Below the pieces are notes generated by a model. It saw only the letters and a program-made list of their open reading frames with translations, had not been told where the DNA came from and did not search any database. Of a DNA stretch of 15,392 nt, positions 1 to 6,654 are shown piece by piece. The position numbers and the translations under genes are program-made. This DNA comes from JAUWKC01 sp035529895. Its GTDB lineage: Bacteria; Planctomycetota; Phycisphaerae; Sedimentisphaerales; Anaerobacaceae. The stretch covers positions 1 to 15,392 of the forward strand of contig DATKVV010000017.1 of assembly GCA_035529895.1 (NCBI GenBank), given 5' to 3'. The number at the start of each line of letters is the position of its first letter. Position 1 is the first letter of the stretch.

Positions 1-111
1 GTTAAATAAATGTCAAGGAATGGGAGATTTTTGTGAGAAAAAAGGCATGTCCGGCCGGTGAGGTTTAGGGGTAAAACGAGATTGTGACTTTGGTGAGGGT
101 AAAAGGTAAAA

Positions 112-285
112 ATGAAAAACAGAATTGAGCCGAAGGTGGCGAGGTTTAAGCTCAGGGATTTGAAGCCGGCGAAATATAATCCGAGGGTTATCAGTGCCGA
201 GGCCCTGGCGGGGCTGACGGTGTCGATACAGAAATTCGGCTGCGTTGAGGTCTTATATTTCATTCCGAAAGAAGAAGCTATATGA
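112..285 (+). pseudogene. Truncated ParB-like N-terminal domain gene
   Basis: This 57-codon frame opens with ATG 112 behind a weak AAGGT site. It reads through a stretch typical of the start of phage ParB/sulfiredoxin-like proteins: LKPAKYNPRVIS at about residues 17-28, then an Ala/Leu-rich helix and IQKFGCVE at about 39-46. Family members continue here into a strand and the GGHQR-type core; this frame instead gives ten unrelated residues and stops. No GGHQR-like segment appears later in the window, so the rest of the gene seems lost rather than split by an intron. Its stop overlaps the start of the endonuclease gene (ATGA at 282-285). ParB-domain genes often sit just upstream of small terminase genes in environmental phages, which fits. 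The assignment rests on a short motif, and a short functional peptide cannot be excluded. Confidence 0.55.
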
Positions 286-923
286 GTCTAAAAAATCTAA
301 TCGGCAAAAAGTTCTATCGCTTGATGGTATTGTCTGAGGAACCGAAAAGAAAAGGTATGCGGTATTTTAAGTGCAGATGTGATTGCGGGAATGTAAAAAT
401 TACTCAGGGGGTTTGTCTGAATAACGGTTCATGCAAAAGTTGTGGTTGCTTGCAAAAAGAAAAAGCGAGTAAGCTTGGAAAATTAAAAAAGACGCACGGG
501 TTTTCCGGAACAAGATTTTACAGGATTTGGAAGGGGATGCGAAATAGATGCTATAACAAGAATGAACCGGCATATCCCAAGTATGGGGGGAGGGGTATTT
601 ATATAACTGAGCGATGGCACGAATTTGAAAACTTCAAACATGATATGTATGACAGTTATTTATTGAATTCCAAAAGAGTAGGCGAGAAAAATATTTCGAT
701 AGACAGAAAGGACAATGATGGGAATTACTGCCCGGAAAATTGCCGATGGGTAACAGTAAAAATTCAGAACAGCAATAGGCGCCCCAAAAAGCTGGGTCGA
801 AATGCCATCAGAACGATACGACAGAAATATCATCGCGGCAATGGTCAAGAGTTAGCTCGCGAGTATAACGTATCGCCCGCAGTCATTTCTGAGATTGTAA
901 ATTATAAAAGAAATTACAATTAG
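282..923 (+). CDS. HNH/AP2-type (putative homing) endonuclease with zinc knuckles
   Basis: The 213-aa product belongs to the widespread phage family with the signature IDR-DN-GNY-PENCRW, seen here at residues 140-156. Before it come TRFYRIWKGMRNRCYN (77-92) and a YGGRGI loop (101-106), also typical. The N-terminus carries a Cys cluster (C31, C33, C35, C51, C54, C56) that probably binds zinc. The C-terminus from about 171 looks like a helix-turn-helix (GQELAREYNVSPAVISEIV). Members are usually annotated as HNH or AP2-domain homing endonucleases; cleavage by this one is inferred. The gene is visibly richer in A/T than its neighbours and directly follows a broken ParB-like frame, as expected for a recently arrived selfish gene. 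It differs from the HK97-type HNH protein that assists terminase, although it also sits beside terminase genes. Confidence 0.8.
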   Translation: MSLKNLIGKKFYRLMVLSEEPKRKGMRYFKCRCDCGNVKITQGVCLNNGSCKSCGCLQKEKASKLGKLKKTHGFSGTRFYRIWKGMRNRCYNKNEPAYPKYGGRGIYITERWHEFENFKHDMYDSYLLNSKRVGEKNISIDRKDNDGNYCPENCRWVTVKIQNSNRRPKKLGRNAIRTIRQKYHRGNGQELAREYNVSPAVISEIVNYKRNYN

Positions 924-943
924 ACAGTCAGCCTCTGACAAAG

Positions 944-1483
944 ATGGAGCTTGAAGAGTTGGCTGAATACGAAAAAAAAAGAAAGGCCGCCAAGAAGTCA
1001 AAAGGCGGGGGCAAGCCGGATGTGGCGGGTATTGCTCCGGACCAGATTATCGAGTCGACGAAAGAGGCCGCAAAATATGCGAGGGTATCGGCAAGGACGG
1101 TCAGAAGGTGGGTGCAGGAGGGGATGTACGCAGGCAAACGCGATGGCAAGCGGATCTATATCAAGAATGTGCTGGATGTTTACAAGCTGCATCACGGCAA
1201 AGAATTCAGCGAGGACCGAAAACGAGAGCAAACCGCAGAGGCGGACTACAAGGAGATTAAGGCCAAGCTGCTGGCGATGGATTTGAAGGTCCGCACCGGT
1301 GAGCTTATTGAGCGCGAAGCGATAGACAGACAACGGGTGCAACGGATTCAAGCGGTCAAGCGGGCATTCCTGGGTTTAGGCAGAAAACTTGCGCCGCAGT
1401 TAGGCCCAATAAAGGACCCGCGAAAGATACAGGCCCGAATCGATGAGCAGGTGCGGGAAATAATAGGGATATTTGCGAAATAA
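944..1483 (+). CDS. Terminase small subunit (Nu1-like)
   Basis: This 179-aa protein has the expected layout of a lambda Nu1-type small terminase, which recognises phage DNA and recruits the large subunit. A Lys-rich N-terminal stretch (11-24) is followed by a winged-helix/MerR-like DNA-binding domain at about 38-85 (TKEAAKYARVSARTVRRWV, then a KRDGKRIYI wing). A charged helix probably forms a coiled coil at 90-120 and ends in RTGELI. The C-terminal half is helical and basic and could serve for oligomerisation or large-subunit contact. Only 20 bases separate it from the endonuclease stop and no good ribosome-binding site precedes ATG 944. The frame is open back to 908 without another usual start, so the leader may have been displaced when the endonuclease arrived. 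The large subunit gene follows, but only after a reverse-strand cassette. Confidence 0.75.
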   Translation: MELEELAEYEKKRKAAKKSKGGGKPDVAGIAPDQIIESTKEAAKYARVSARTVRRWVQEGMYAGKRDGKRIYIKNVLDVYKLHHGKEFSEDRKREQTAEADYKEIKAKLLAMDLKVRTGELIEREAIDRQRVQRIQAVKRAFLGLGRKLAPQLGPIKDPRKIQARIDEQVREIIGIFAK

Positions 1484-1505
1484 AATTGTTCTTTGAAAAG
1501 TTAAT

Positions 1506-1519
1506 CTTGACTTTTTTGT
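1506..1519 (+). repeat. Left copy of 14-bp inverted repeat bracketing the reverse-strand cassette
   Basis: CTTGACTTTTTTGT lies here and its exact reverse complement lies at 2355-2368. The left copy sits in the 35-base gap between two converging genes and just reaches the stop codon of the 59-aa reverse gene. It also contributes to a weak A/T-rich stem (AAAAGTTAA paired with TTGACTTTT), which might act as a poor terminator. Confidence 0.6.
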
Positions 1520-1698
1520 CAGTGGAAAAGCGATTCGAGACCGGCAAGAATGATAGTATCCGCGAAATCGGTAAAACTTATAACCTTTTTTGTTTTGGCG
1601 ATGTAACGCGGATGCGCAGCCTGAAGCTTGTTAATAACTTGGCTGTGAATACGGATGGTATTACTTTGCTTTTTGGGGTCGGGTTTGCGGGGAGACAT
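1519..1698 (-). CDS. Small putative ribbon-helix-helix (CopG/Arc-like) protein
   Basis: A 59-aa reverse-strand protein starts at ATG 1698 and stops at 1519. The start codon directly follows the stop of the preceding reverse gene (TAA-ATG), and a GGAG at 1707-1710 is well placed as ribosome-binding site. After a Lys/Pro-rich head (MSPRKPDPKKQ) comes a possible beta strand, NTIRIHSQVINKLQAAHP, then a helix ending in SFTDFADTIILAGLESLF. This strand-helix-helix order is what short ribbon-helix-helix repressors and antitoxins show. As the last gene of the cassette it would suit an autoregulator of the promoter at 2339-2367, or the antitoxin partner of an upstream product. The fold call is a pattern judgement; the coding call is supported by the RBS and the tight coupling. 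Confidence 0.55.
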   Translation of the reverse strand: MSPRKPDPKKQSNTIRIHSQVINKLQAAHPRYIAKTKKVISFTDFADTIILAGLESLFH

Positions 1699-1944
1699 TT
1701 AATCTACTCCTAAATTTTTGTCGTATTCGGCGATTGCATCTCCGGCTTCGCGCATAAGAAGGGCGAGAAATTGCACATCTTTTGGCGGCTCATCGAGCCA
1801 GATAAAGTCGGTGACATCATTACCGCCGATTTCATTATCCATAATTTCACCAATGAATCGTGGCTTTTGAGTGTGGATTATGTATTGACGGCTGCCATCA
1901 ATGTTCTCGGCGATAAGCCATCTATCGAATTTCGTGTATGCCAT
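1699..1944 (-). CDS. Hypothetical acidic 81-aa protein, cassette gene 2
   Basis: I do not recognise this protein. The preferred start is ATG 1944 (MAYTKFDRWLIAEN); a TTG at 1977 would add 11 residues but lacks an obvious ribosome-binding site. The N-terminal half looks like alternating beta strands (WLIAENIDGSRQYIIHT, then KPRFIGEIM). The C-terminal half holds IWLDEPPKDVQFLALLMREAG and an acidic tail. It is soluble, with no signal peptide or membrane segment. It lies 67 bases after the first cassette gene and abuts the 59-aa gene without any spacer, so the two are very probably co-translated. The position between the terminase genes, on the opposite strand, marks it as accessory rather than structural. 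An anti-defence or toxin-antitoxin role is speculation. Confidence 0.6.
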   Translation of the reverse strand: MAYTKFDRWLIAENIDGSRQYIIHTQKPRFIGEIMDNEIGGNDVTDFIWLDEPPKDVQFLALLMREAGDAIAEYDKNLGVD

Positions 1945-2011
1945 TTTTTGACCCACAAAGGCCCACCGGCCGACCAAAATCGACCGGCAGGCCGAGGGTT
2001 GAAAACATTGG

Positions 2012-2293
2012 TTAGATTGCGATTACAAGACGGATGTGTTCTTCAACATCAAGAATATATAAATCTCTCCGCGGTTCTCCTTTGAATCTTTGGCTTCCTT
2101 CAATAATCGTTACGGGCAGCTCGCTAAAGGTATCGGTCTCTATTGCATGATATTCGCGGCAGGAATTTATAAAACCCTGCACAGTGTCAGAAGTTCGAAC
2201 CACATCTTCTTCATCACACCCTCTGCCATGTTCTTCAGCGACCCAGTTTGAAAATTCAACTTTAAGAATTTGGATTTCAGCTTCCTTTTTCAT
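2012..2293 (-). CDS. Hypothetical acidic 93-aa protein, cassette gene 1
   Basis: First gene behind the reverse-strand promoter, starting at ATG 2293 with an AAAGGG about 10 bases upstream. The product has no motif I recognise. It opens with MKKEAEIQILKVEFSNWVAEE, continues through an acidic helix-like stretch (GCDEEDVVRTSDTVQGFIN), and ends in probable beta strands (LPVTIIEGSQRF, RRDLYILDVEEHIRLVIAI). It is strongly acidic, with two Cys residues (25 and 45) and no signal peptide or membrane helix. Small acidic proteins led by their own promoter inside a phage structural region are often morons. The plus-strand frame over the same bases is less protein-like, and promoter and ribosome site agree with the minus reading. 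Confidence 0.6.
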   Translation of the reverse strand: MKKEAEIQILKVEFSNWVAEEHGRGCDEEDVVRTSDTVQGFINSCREYHAIETDTFSELPVTIIEGSQRFKGEPRRDLYILDVEEHIRLVIAI

Positions 2294-2338
2294 TTTTCAA
2301 CCCTTTCAATAAAAGTTATCATTTATGTTACTGTGTAT

Positions 2339-2367
2339 ATTATCGACAAGATGCACAAAAAAGTCAA
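2339..2367 (-). promoter_or_regulatory. Sigma70-like promoter of the reverse-strand cassette
   Basis: Reading leftward, the -35 element TTGACT (2362-2367) and the -10 element GATAAT (2339-2344) are separated by exactly 17 bases. Each matches the consensus in five of six positions. Transcription would start near 2332, giving a leader of roughly 40 bases before ATG 2293. The -35 lies inside the right copy of the inverted repeat at 2355-2368. Confidence 0.7.
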
Positions 2368-2368
2368 G
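2355..2368 (-). repeat. Right copy of 14-bp inverted repeat bracketing the cassette
   Basis: Exact reverse complement of 1506-1519. It includes the -35 hexamer of the cassette promoter, so the repeat may reflect a promoter or protein-binding sequence rather than a mobile-element end. Confidence 0.6.
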
Positions 2369-2395
2369 TAAAAAATTATAGTTTTTGAAAAAAAG

Positions 2396-2424
2396 TTGAA
2401 AATCGCTGTTTTTATGGCAAAAAT
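2396..2424 (+). promoter_or_regulatory. Weak candidate promoter for the large terminase
   Basis: TTGAAA (2396-2401) and AAAAAT (2419-2424) are 17 bases apart in the AT-rich divergent gap. The -35 matches in five of six positions and the -10 in four of six. Some promoter is expected here because the genes to the left run toward this gap, but base composition alone can produce such a match. Confidence 0.2.
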
Positions 2425-2502
2425 GAGGATTTTGAGGTAAAAAATTTTATAGAAAAATTATCAGAGGCAGAAACCGGATAAGAGTTTCTACTTTTTTTAA
2501 CA

Positions 2503-4416
2503 ATGTTATCAAAGACAACAACATTATGGTCGAAGGCCGAGCGTGATGCCTGGCGGCTGCCGGAAGACTTAACGGTCAGCCAGTGGGCGGACAAAAACAG
2601 GAAATTGCCTTCCAGCACTGCCGAACCCGGGCAGTATCGGCTTTCAAGGACGCCCTGGGCGAAAAAGCCGATGGATGCGTTCAGCGACCCTGAGGTAGAA
2701 GAAATCGACTTAATGTGGCCTCGCCAAACCAGCAAGTCGACCAGCGTGCAGAATATGATAGGCTACGCAATCGACCAGGACCCGGGAGATATGCTTTATG
2801 TGGTACCGCGAGAGAAAGATGTTGTCGACAGGTCGGCGAAGATTTTTAGGCCGATGCTCGAGGATTCGCCGGCGCTGAACAGGCATATTACAGCCAGCCC
2901 GCGCGACCTGCAGACCGAATCCTTTACACTGGATAGAATGACGCTGTATTTCGGATGGGCAGGCTCACCGGCGGAGCTAAAACAGAGGGCGATCAAGTAC
3001 CTGTTTTTCGATGAACCGGACAGCTATCCACCTTTTTCCGGCAAAGAGTCAGACCCTGTGAGTCTGGCAAGCCATTGTACCACCACGTTTTGGGACCGCA
3101 AAATAGTTAAGGTCTGCACGCCAAGGACGAAGGACGATTATATCTGGCCATCTTACGCATTATCGAACAAGCAGGAGTATTACATACCATGTTCCCATTG
3201 TGGTCAGTGGGCGGTCTGGAAGTTCATCCAGCTTAAACTCCCTAAAATCTTAAGAGACCCCGATGAAATCCGTAATAATCCAGGTGTTGTGTGGTACGAA
3301 TGCGAGTTTTGTAAGACACATATTGAGGAAGTACAAAAAGAAGAGCTCGTTGCGGCGGGCGACTGGCTGCCGGAGGGACAATGCTTTGATGCGGACGGCA
3401 GTATCAAGGGACAGGCAAAAAGAAACAAGCGTCACAGCGGCTTTTACACCGCCGCATTTATAAGTCCCTGGATAAGCTGGATAGAAATTATGGCCAGGTG
3501 GTTCACGGCCAATACAGAAGAAGGGATAGCAACCGGCAGACTGTTCGATTTCACGACCGAGATTTTAGCCCAGCCGTGGGAAGAACGAGGACGGGCGGTA
3601 AAGGCCAACGAATTAGAAAAACGAAGGGGTGGCTTTAGCAGGGGGACGGTGCCGGACGAGTGCTTAGTCTTAGTTGCAGGGGCCGACTATCACGAAGACC
3701 AGTTCGGCAATAAGCGGATAGATTACGAGGTCCGAGGGTTCGGATACGCCCTTCGCAACTGGGTGATCTCAAGCGGAAGAGCCGATAGCTGGGAGCAATT
3801 AGAAGACGAAGTATTGTTTAGCCCCTTCCCCTGGGCGAACCCTGCGGGGCCGAATAAGGGCAAGCCGGAACTGGCAGTCATACAGCTTTTTATCGATGCG
3901 CGATTTTTGCCCGATGAGGTTTGTGGTTTTTGTATTCGGCATCCGGGGATAGCAATGCCGGCGATGGGGGCGCCGGGCCGGCAGCGGACGCCCCTGGTCA
4001 TAAGTAACTGGGAGAAGGCCTCACAGGGGAGGGCAAAACGCTACAGAGGATTACAGCTTATGAACATCGATACCGAATTCTTTAAGAATCAGGTGACGGG
4101 CTGGGCGGAAAAAGAGGCTGGCGAGCCGGGCGCTACCGAATATTATGCCGAGATACCAGATGTGTACTTTACCGAGTTCTGCAACGAGCAAAAAATAAAG
4201 ACCCGTGATAAATGGGGCCGTGAGCACTGGGTCTGGAGGCCGGTAAAGAAAGGGGCGCCCACGCACTTTCTCGATACGGCGGTCAACGCGGCGGCGGCGG
4301 CGTTTTACAGAAAGATTCAATATCTGCGCAGGCCGGCTGAGCAGAGAGCAGCGGCGGCGGCGGCAAAAACTGCTCCACGGCGGAGATTAGGAAAAATGCA
4401 AAGGTTTAATCGTTAA
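2503..4416 (+). CDS. Terminase large subunit, GpA family
   Basis: This 637-aa protein is the ATP-driven DNA-packaging motor and nuclease that works with the small terminase at the portal. The family hallmark LTVSQWADKNRKLP lies at 23-36. An atypical Walker A-like loop, MWPRQTSKST, is at 71-80 and Walker B, YLFFDEPD, at 166-173. A probable zinc ribbon uses C230/C233 and C267/C270. The nuclease half begins with VAGADYHED at about 391-399; D395, D465 (FIDAR) and D591 (HFLDTAVNA) are the likely metal ligands. The length is normal for GpA. The C-terminus ends in an Ala-rich then basic tail. ATG 2503 has no clear ribosome-binding site, but a stop at 2479-2481 and the conserved N-terminal motif leave no better start. 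Confidence 0.95.
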   Translation: MLSKTTTLWSKAERDAWRLPEDLTVSQWADKNRKLPSSTAEPGQYRLSRTPWAKKPMDAFSDPEVEEIDLMWPRQTSKSTSVQNMIGYAIDQDPGDMLYVVPREKDVVDRSAKIFRPMLEDSPALNRHITASPRDLQTESFTLDRMTLYFGWAGSPAELKQRAIKYLFFDEPDSYPPFSGKESDPVSLASHCTTTFWDRKIVKVCTPRTKDDYIWPSYALSNKQEYYIPCSHCGQWAVWKFIQLKLPKILRDPDEIRNNPGVVWYECEFCKTHIEEVQKEELVAAGDWLPEGQCFDADGSIKGQAKRNKRHSGFYTAAFISPWISWIEIMARWFTANTEEGIATGRLFDFTTEILAQPWEERGRAVKANELEKRRGGFSRGTVPDECLVLVAGADYHEDQFGNKRIDYEVRGFGYALRNWVISSGRADSWEQLEDEVLFSPFPWANPAGPNKGKPELAVIQLFIDARFLPDEVCGFCIRHPGIAMPAMGAPGRQRTPLVISNWEKASQGRAKRYRGLQLMNIDTEFFKNQVTGWAEKEAGEPGATEYYAEIPDVYFTEFCNEQKIKTRDKWGREHWVWRPVKKGAPTHFLDTAVNAAAAAFYRKIQYLRRPAEQRAAAAAAKTAPRRRLGKMQRFNR

Positions 4417-4440
4417 TTTTTTTATGAAGGGAGTCGAATA

Positions 4441-4839
4441 ATGACAACTACATTAAAGGAAGTCACAATTGACCAACTGGCAAAGCTCAAGATAAACGAG
4501 CTGCGACATCTGTGCGAAGAGGAAGGTTTAGAAACTGGCGGGAAAAGAATGGACCTATTCAAACGTCTATTTGTGCAAAAGACCGGCCGGTCTGATACCT
4601 TTTCCCCCGCCAATACCAAATGCAGGATTTGTAACGAGCCAGTTAAAGTCACGGGGACTCAAAGACGTCAATTAACAGAAGGGCGAACACTGGTAACGCG
4701 GCAGATACGATGCACCGGTAAGCACCGGCACACATATCCGTTGAAAGAAATAATTCAGCCGGAATTACCAAAGCCGGAGCCGTCAGAATCGAACACGGAA
4801 ATTGTGCAAAATTCGGAAGAAGTGCACGAAGAAAGTTAG
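4441..4839 (+). CDS. SAP-domain plus zinc-ribbon protein
   Basis: The 132-aa product begins with a SAP-like helix-extended loop-helix at about 12-44 (LAKLKINELRHLCEEEGLET, then KRMDLFKRLF), a motif that generally binds nucleic acid. A second module holds C61-x2-C64 and C91 with H95/H97, and the stretch RQIRCTGKHRHTYPL resembles the closing half of short zinc ribbons such as those of NrdR or phage Ogr proteins. The tail from about 106 is Pro/Glu-rich and probably disordered. GAAGGGAG at 4426-4433 is a strong ribosome-binding site for ATG 4441. Lying between large terminase and head-tail genes, it may help packaging or bind phage DNA; a regulatory role is also possible. Confidence 0.7.
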   Translation: MTTTLKEVTIDQLAKLKINELRHLCEEEGLETGGKRMDLFKRLFVQKTGRSDTFSPANTKCRICNEPVKVTGTQRRQLTEGRTLVTRQIRCTGKHRHTYPLKEIIQPELPKPEPSESNTEIVQNSEEVHEES

Positions 4840-4927
4840 GCATACAAGAAAAAAAGTAGAAATTCGCAGATTTTCACTTTTTTAAGTAATTACGGACACT
4901 GGCTTTATAACTTTTTTTCCAACTTGT

Positions 4928-4941
4928 CTCCAGATCTGGAG
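4928..4941. promoter_or_regulatory. Perfect 14-bp palindrome in the gap before the connector gene
   Basis: CTCCAGATCTGGAG is fully self-complementary and lies in the 149-base non-coding gap 4840-4988. No T-run follows directly, so it is more likely an operator-like protein site than a terminator. The rest of the gap is AT-rich and shows no convincing promoter. Confidence 0.4.
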
Positions 4942-4988
4942 TCTACCCTATTGTCTAATTTTGCACTTAAGCGGAAATTGAAAGTGTT

Positions 4989-5198
4989 ATGAGTGCAGAG
5001 AATCCGACAGCGGCAGAATTACTAACAGCCGTCAATGCGGCGATACTGGACCTTGTCACCGGCAATGTCAAATCAATCAGTATCAATGACCGGAGCTTCA
5101 CCTATCAAAACCTTAATGAATTGAGAGATATGCGAAAGCAGTTGCAGATGGAAGTCCGCGAGCCTTCGAGTACGATTCGTTTGGGGGATGTGTCTTAA
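4989..5198 (+). CDS. gpW-like head-tail connector
   Basis: This 69-aa protein matches the size and layout of lambda gpW, which joins the DNA-filled head to the tail tube below the portal. It shows an N-terminal helix (AAELLTAVNAAILDLVTG), a beta hairpin with NVKSISINDRSFTYQ at about 26-40, and a closing helix (LNELRDMRKQLQME). The hairpin with an aromatic near its end is typical of the family. Its stop overlaps the portal start (TAATG at 5196-5200), so translation is coupled. In lambda the order is also terminase, W, portal. The ribosome-binding site of ATG 4989 is weak. Confidence 0.85.
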   Translation: MSAENPTAAELLTAVNAAILDLVTGNVKSISINDRSFTYQNLNELRDMRKQLQMEVREPSSTIRLGDVS

Positions 5199-6652
5199 TG
5201 CCGGCAAAAACAAGGCACATTAAGTTGCTCGACCGTGTTCGACTCGCCGGAAGGGTCTTTGCCGCCAGCGGCGTTGGTTATGAGGTCACGCGCAGCAGCC
5301 GGTTAAACAGGGCGTTTACATTAATGGCCGGCTTTATGGCCTCGGCGGACAGGCATCAGGACAAGTTCACACTCGGCAGGCTTCGTGAATTGTGCCGAAT
5401 GCACGATAGGCAGAGCGCACTTTTTTCCGGCTTTTTAAATCGTGCCGTGGACAATATATTCGGCGCATATTTCGATTTCATTCCATGCACAGAGGACAAA
5501 GAACTGAACAAAAAGATAAAAGATTATATCACCCAACGGATGGAGAAGCGTTATTGTTCGGCGGACCGTCTGCGTGATTTTTCAGAATTAGCCAGAACTG
5601 CATTGCGAGCTGTTTGGAATGATGGGGATTGCCTGTTAGTCAACCGTCAGGATGGTTCGCTCAGTACTTTTGAGGCAGATCAGATTGAAACACCGACAGA
5701 TGTCAATCGACAGGGAAACCGCATCGTAATGGGCGTGGAGCTTGGTGACGACAATCAGCATCTGGCTTATTATGTCAAACAAAGAAAATCAAGGGGCGAT
5801 TATGGCCAGATGGAACGCACGAACGAAAATTCAACAAGAGTGGCCAGCCAATACGCGATTCTACCGGCGTATCGCAAGCGATACAATCAAACGCGGGGAG
5901 TTCCTTTCCTGGCGGCGATTTTGAACCGTTTTATCAGCTTGAACAATTATCTTAATTATGAATCTATCGCCGCCGAAATCAACTCAATGCTCGGCTGGAA
6001 AATCAAGAAGGAATCGGGCGGCAGCGGCTACGAAATGCCCGGCAATATCGAGAACACCGAAAGTAAAACTGAAAGCACGTTTGAGAAATTGCAAAAGATG
6101 GAACCGGCAATGATTTTCGAGCTGATGATTGGTGAGGACGTGGAGATGATAGGCTCACAGCGGCCGGGCAGCAATTTTAAGGATTATATTATAGCTGTCT
6201 GCCGGCTGATGGGGGCCGGGCTTGGTTATCCGTTGGAATTGATGCTCCTTGATTTTTCACAGACCAATTACAGCAGCGCCCGCGCTGCGCTGGGTGAGGC
6301 CCGGCGGGGTTTTCGGGTATGGCAGAGATTCGCCCAGAATCATATCTGCGTTCCCTGGTATCGCTGGCAGATTTCAAGGGCGATAGCTTCCGGACTGCTG
6401 CCTGCGAAACCGGAAATTTTTAAGGTCCGCTGTCAGTGGCCGGCCTGGGAATACATAGACCCGGCCAAAGAAGCCATAGGCAATAAGATTGCAGTTCGCA
6501 CGCGAACTAAAAGTATTTCAGAGTGCATAAGAGAGCGAGGCGGAGAGCCGGAAGAGGTATTTATCGAGCTTAAAACAGAGCGCAAAGTACTCAAAGATTT
6601 GGGTATTGAATTGCCGGAAGAACAGTTAAAAACCAACGAAAAAGGAAATTAA
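5198..6652 (+). CDS. Portal protein, lambda family
   Basis: The 484-aa product is the dodecameric ring at the packaging vertex. It has the usual features of lambda-type portals: a basic N-terminus, DRQSALFSGFLNRAVDNIFG at about 70-89, a RGVPFLAAILNRF segment in the middle, SQTNYSSARAALGEARRGF in the C-terminal half (the clip/stem region of the family), and the closing motif WPAWEYIDPAKEA. The length is close to other members. GGGGGAT at 5182-5188 gives a ribosome-binding site, reinforced by stop-start overlap with the connector gene. The head protease gene begins two bases after its stop. Confidence 0.93.
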   Translation: MPAKTRHIKLLDRVRLAGRVFAASGVGYEVTRSSRLNRAFTLMAGFMASADRHQDKFTLGRLRELCRMHDRQSALFSGFLNRAVDNIFGAYFDFIPCTEDKELNKKIKDYITQRMEKRYCSADRLRDFSELARTALRAVWNDGDCLLVNRQDGSLSTFEADQIETPTDVNRQGNRIVMGVELGDDNQHLAYYVKQRKSRGDYGQMERTNENSTRVASQYAILPAYRKRYNQTRGVPFLAAILNRFISLNNYLNYESIAAEINSMLGWKIKKESGGSGYEMPGNIENTESKTESTFEKLQKMEPAMIFELMIGEDVEMIGSQRPGSNFKDYIIAVCRLMGAGLGYPLELMLLDFSQTNYSSARAALGEARRGFRVWQRFAQNHICVPWYRWQISRAIASGLLPAKPEIFKVRCQWPAWEYIDPAKEAIGNKIAVRTRTKSISECIRERGGEPEEVFIELKTERKVLKDLGIELPEEQLKTNEKGN

Positions 6653-6654
6653 AT

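Noticed and set aside
2..61. Frame open from the window edge, ending GMSGR-stop, with several Cys residues
   Set aside because: Only 19 codons are visible; it may be the end of an upstream gene but too little is seen to call it.
282..943. Group I intron or intein carrying the endonuclease
   Set aside because: No ParB continuation follows to act as a second exon or extein, and the endonuclease has its own start.
1484..1518. Bidirectional terminator in the convergent gap
   Set aside because: The only stem is A/T-rich and weak; not enough to call a terminator.
1486..1713. Forward frame of 75 codons after the small terminase
   Set aside because: It lies over the reverse 59-aa gene, which has a good ribosome-binding site and coupled start; the forward translation has no recognisable pattern.
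1771..2085. Forward frame of 104 codons inside the cassette
   Set aside because: It overlaps both reverse genes, has no ribosome-binding site and shows a composition typical of antisense reading.
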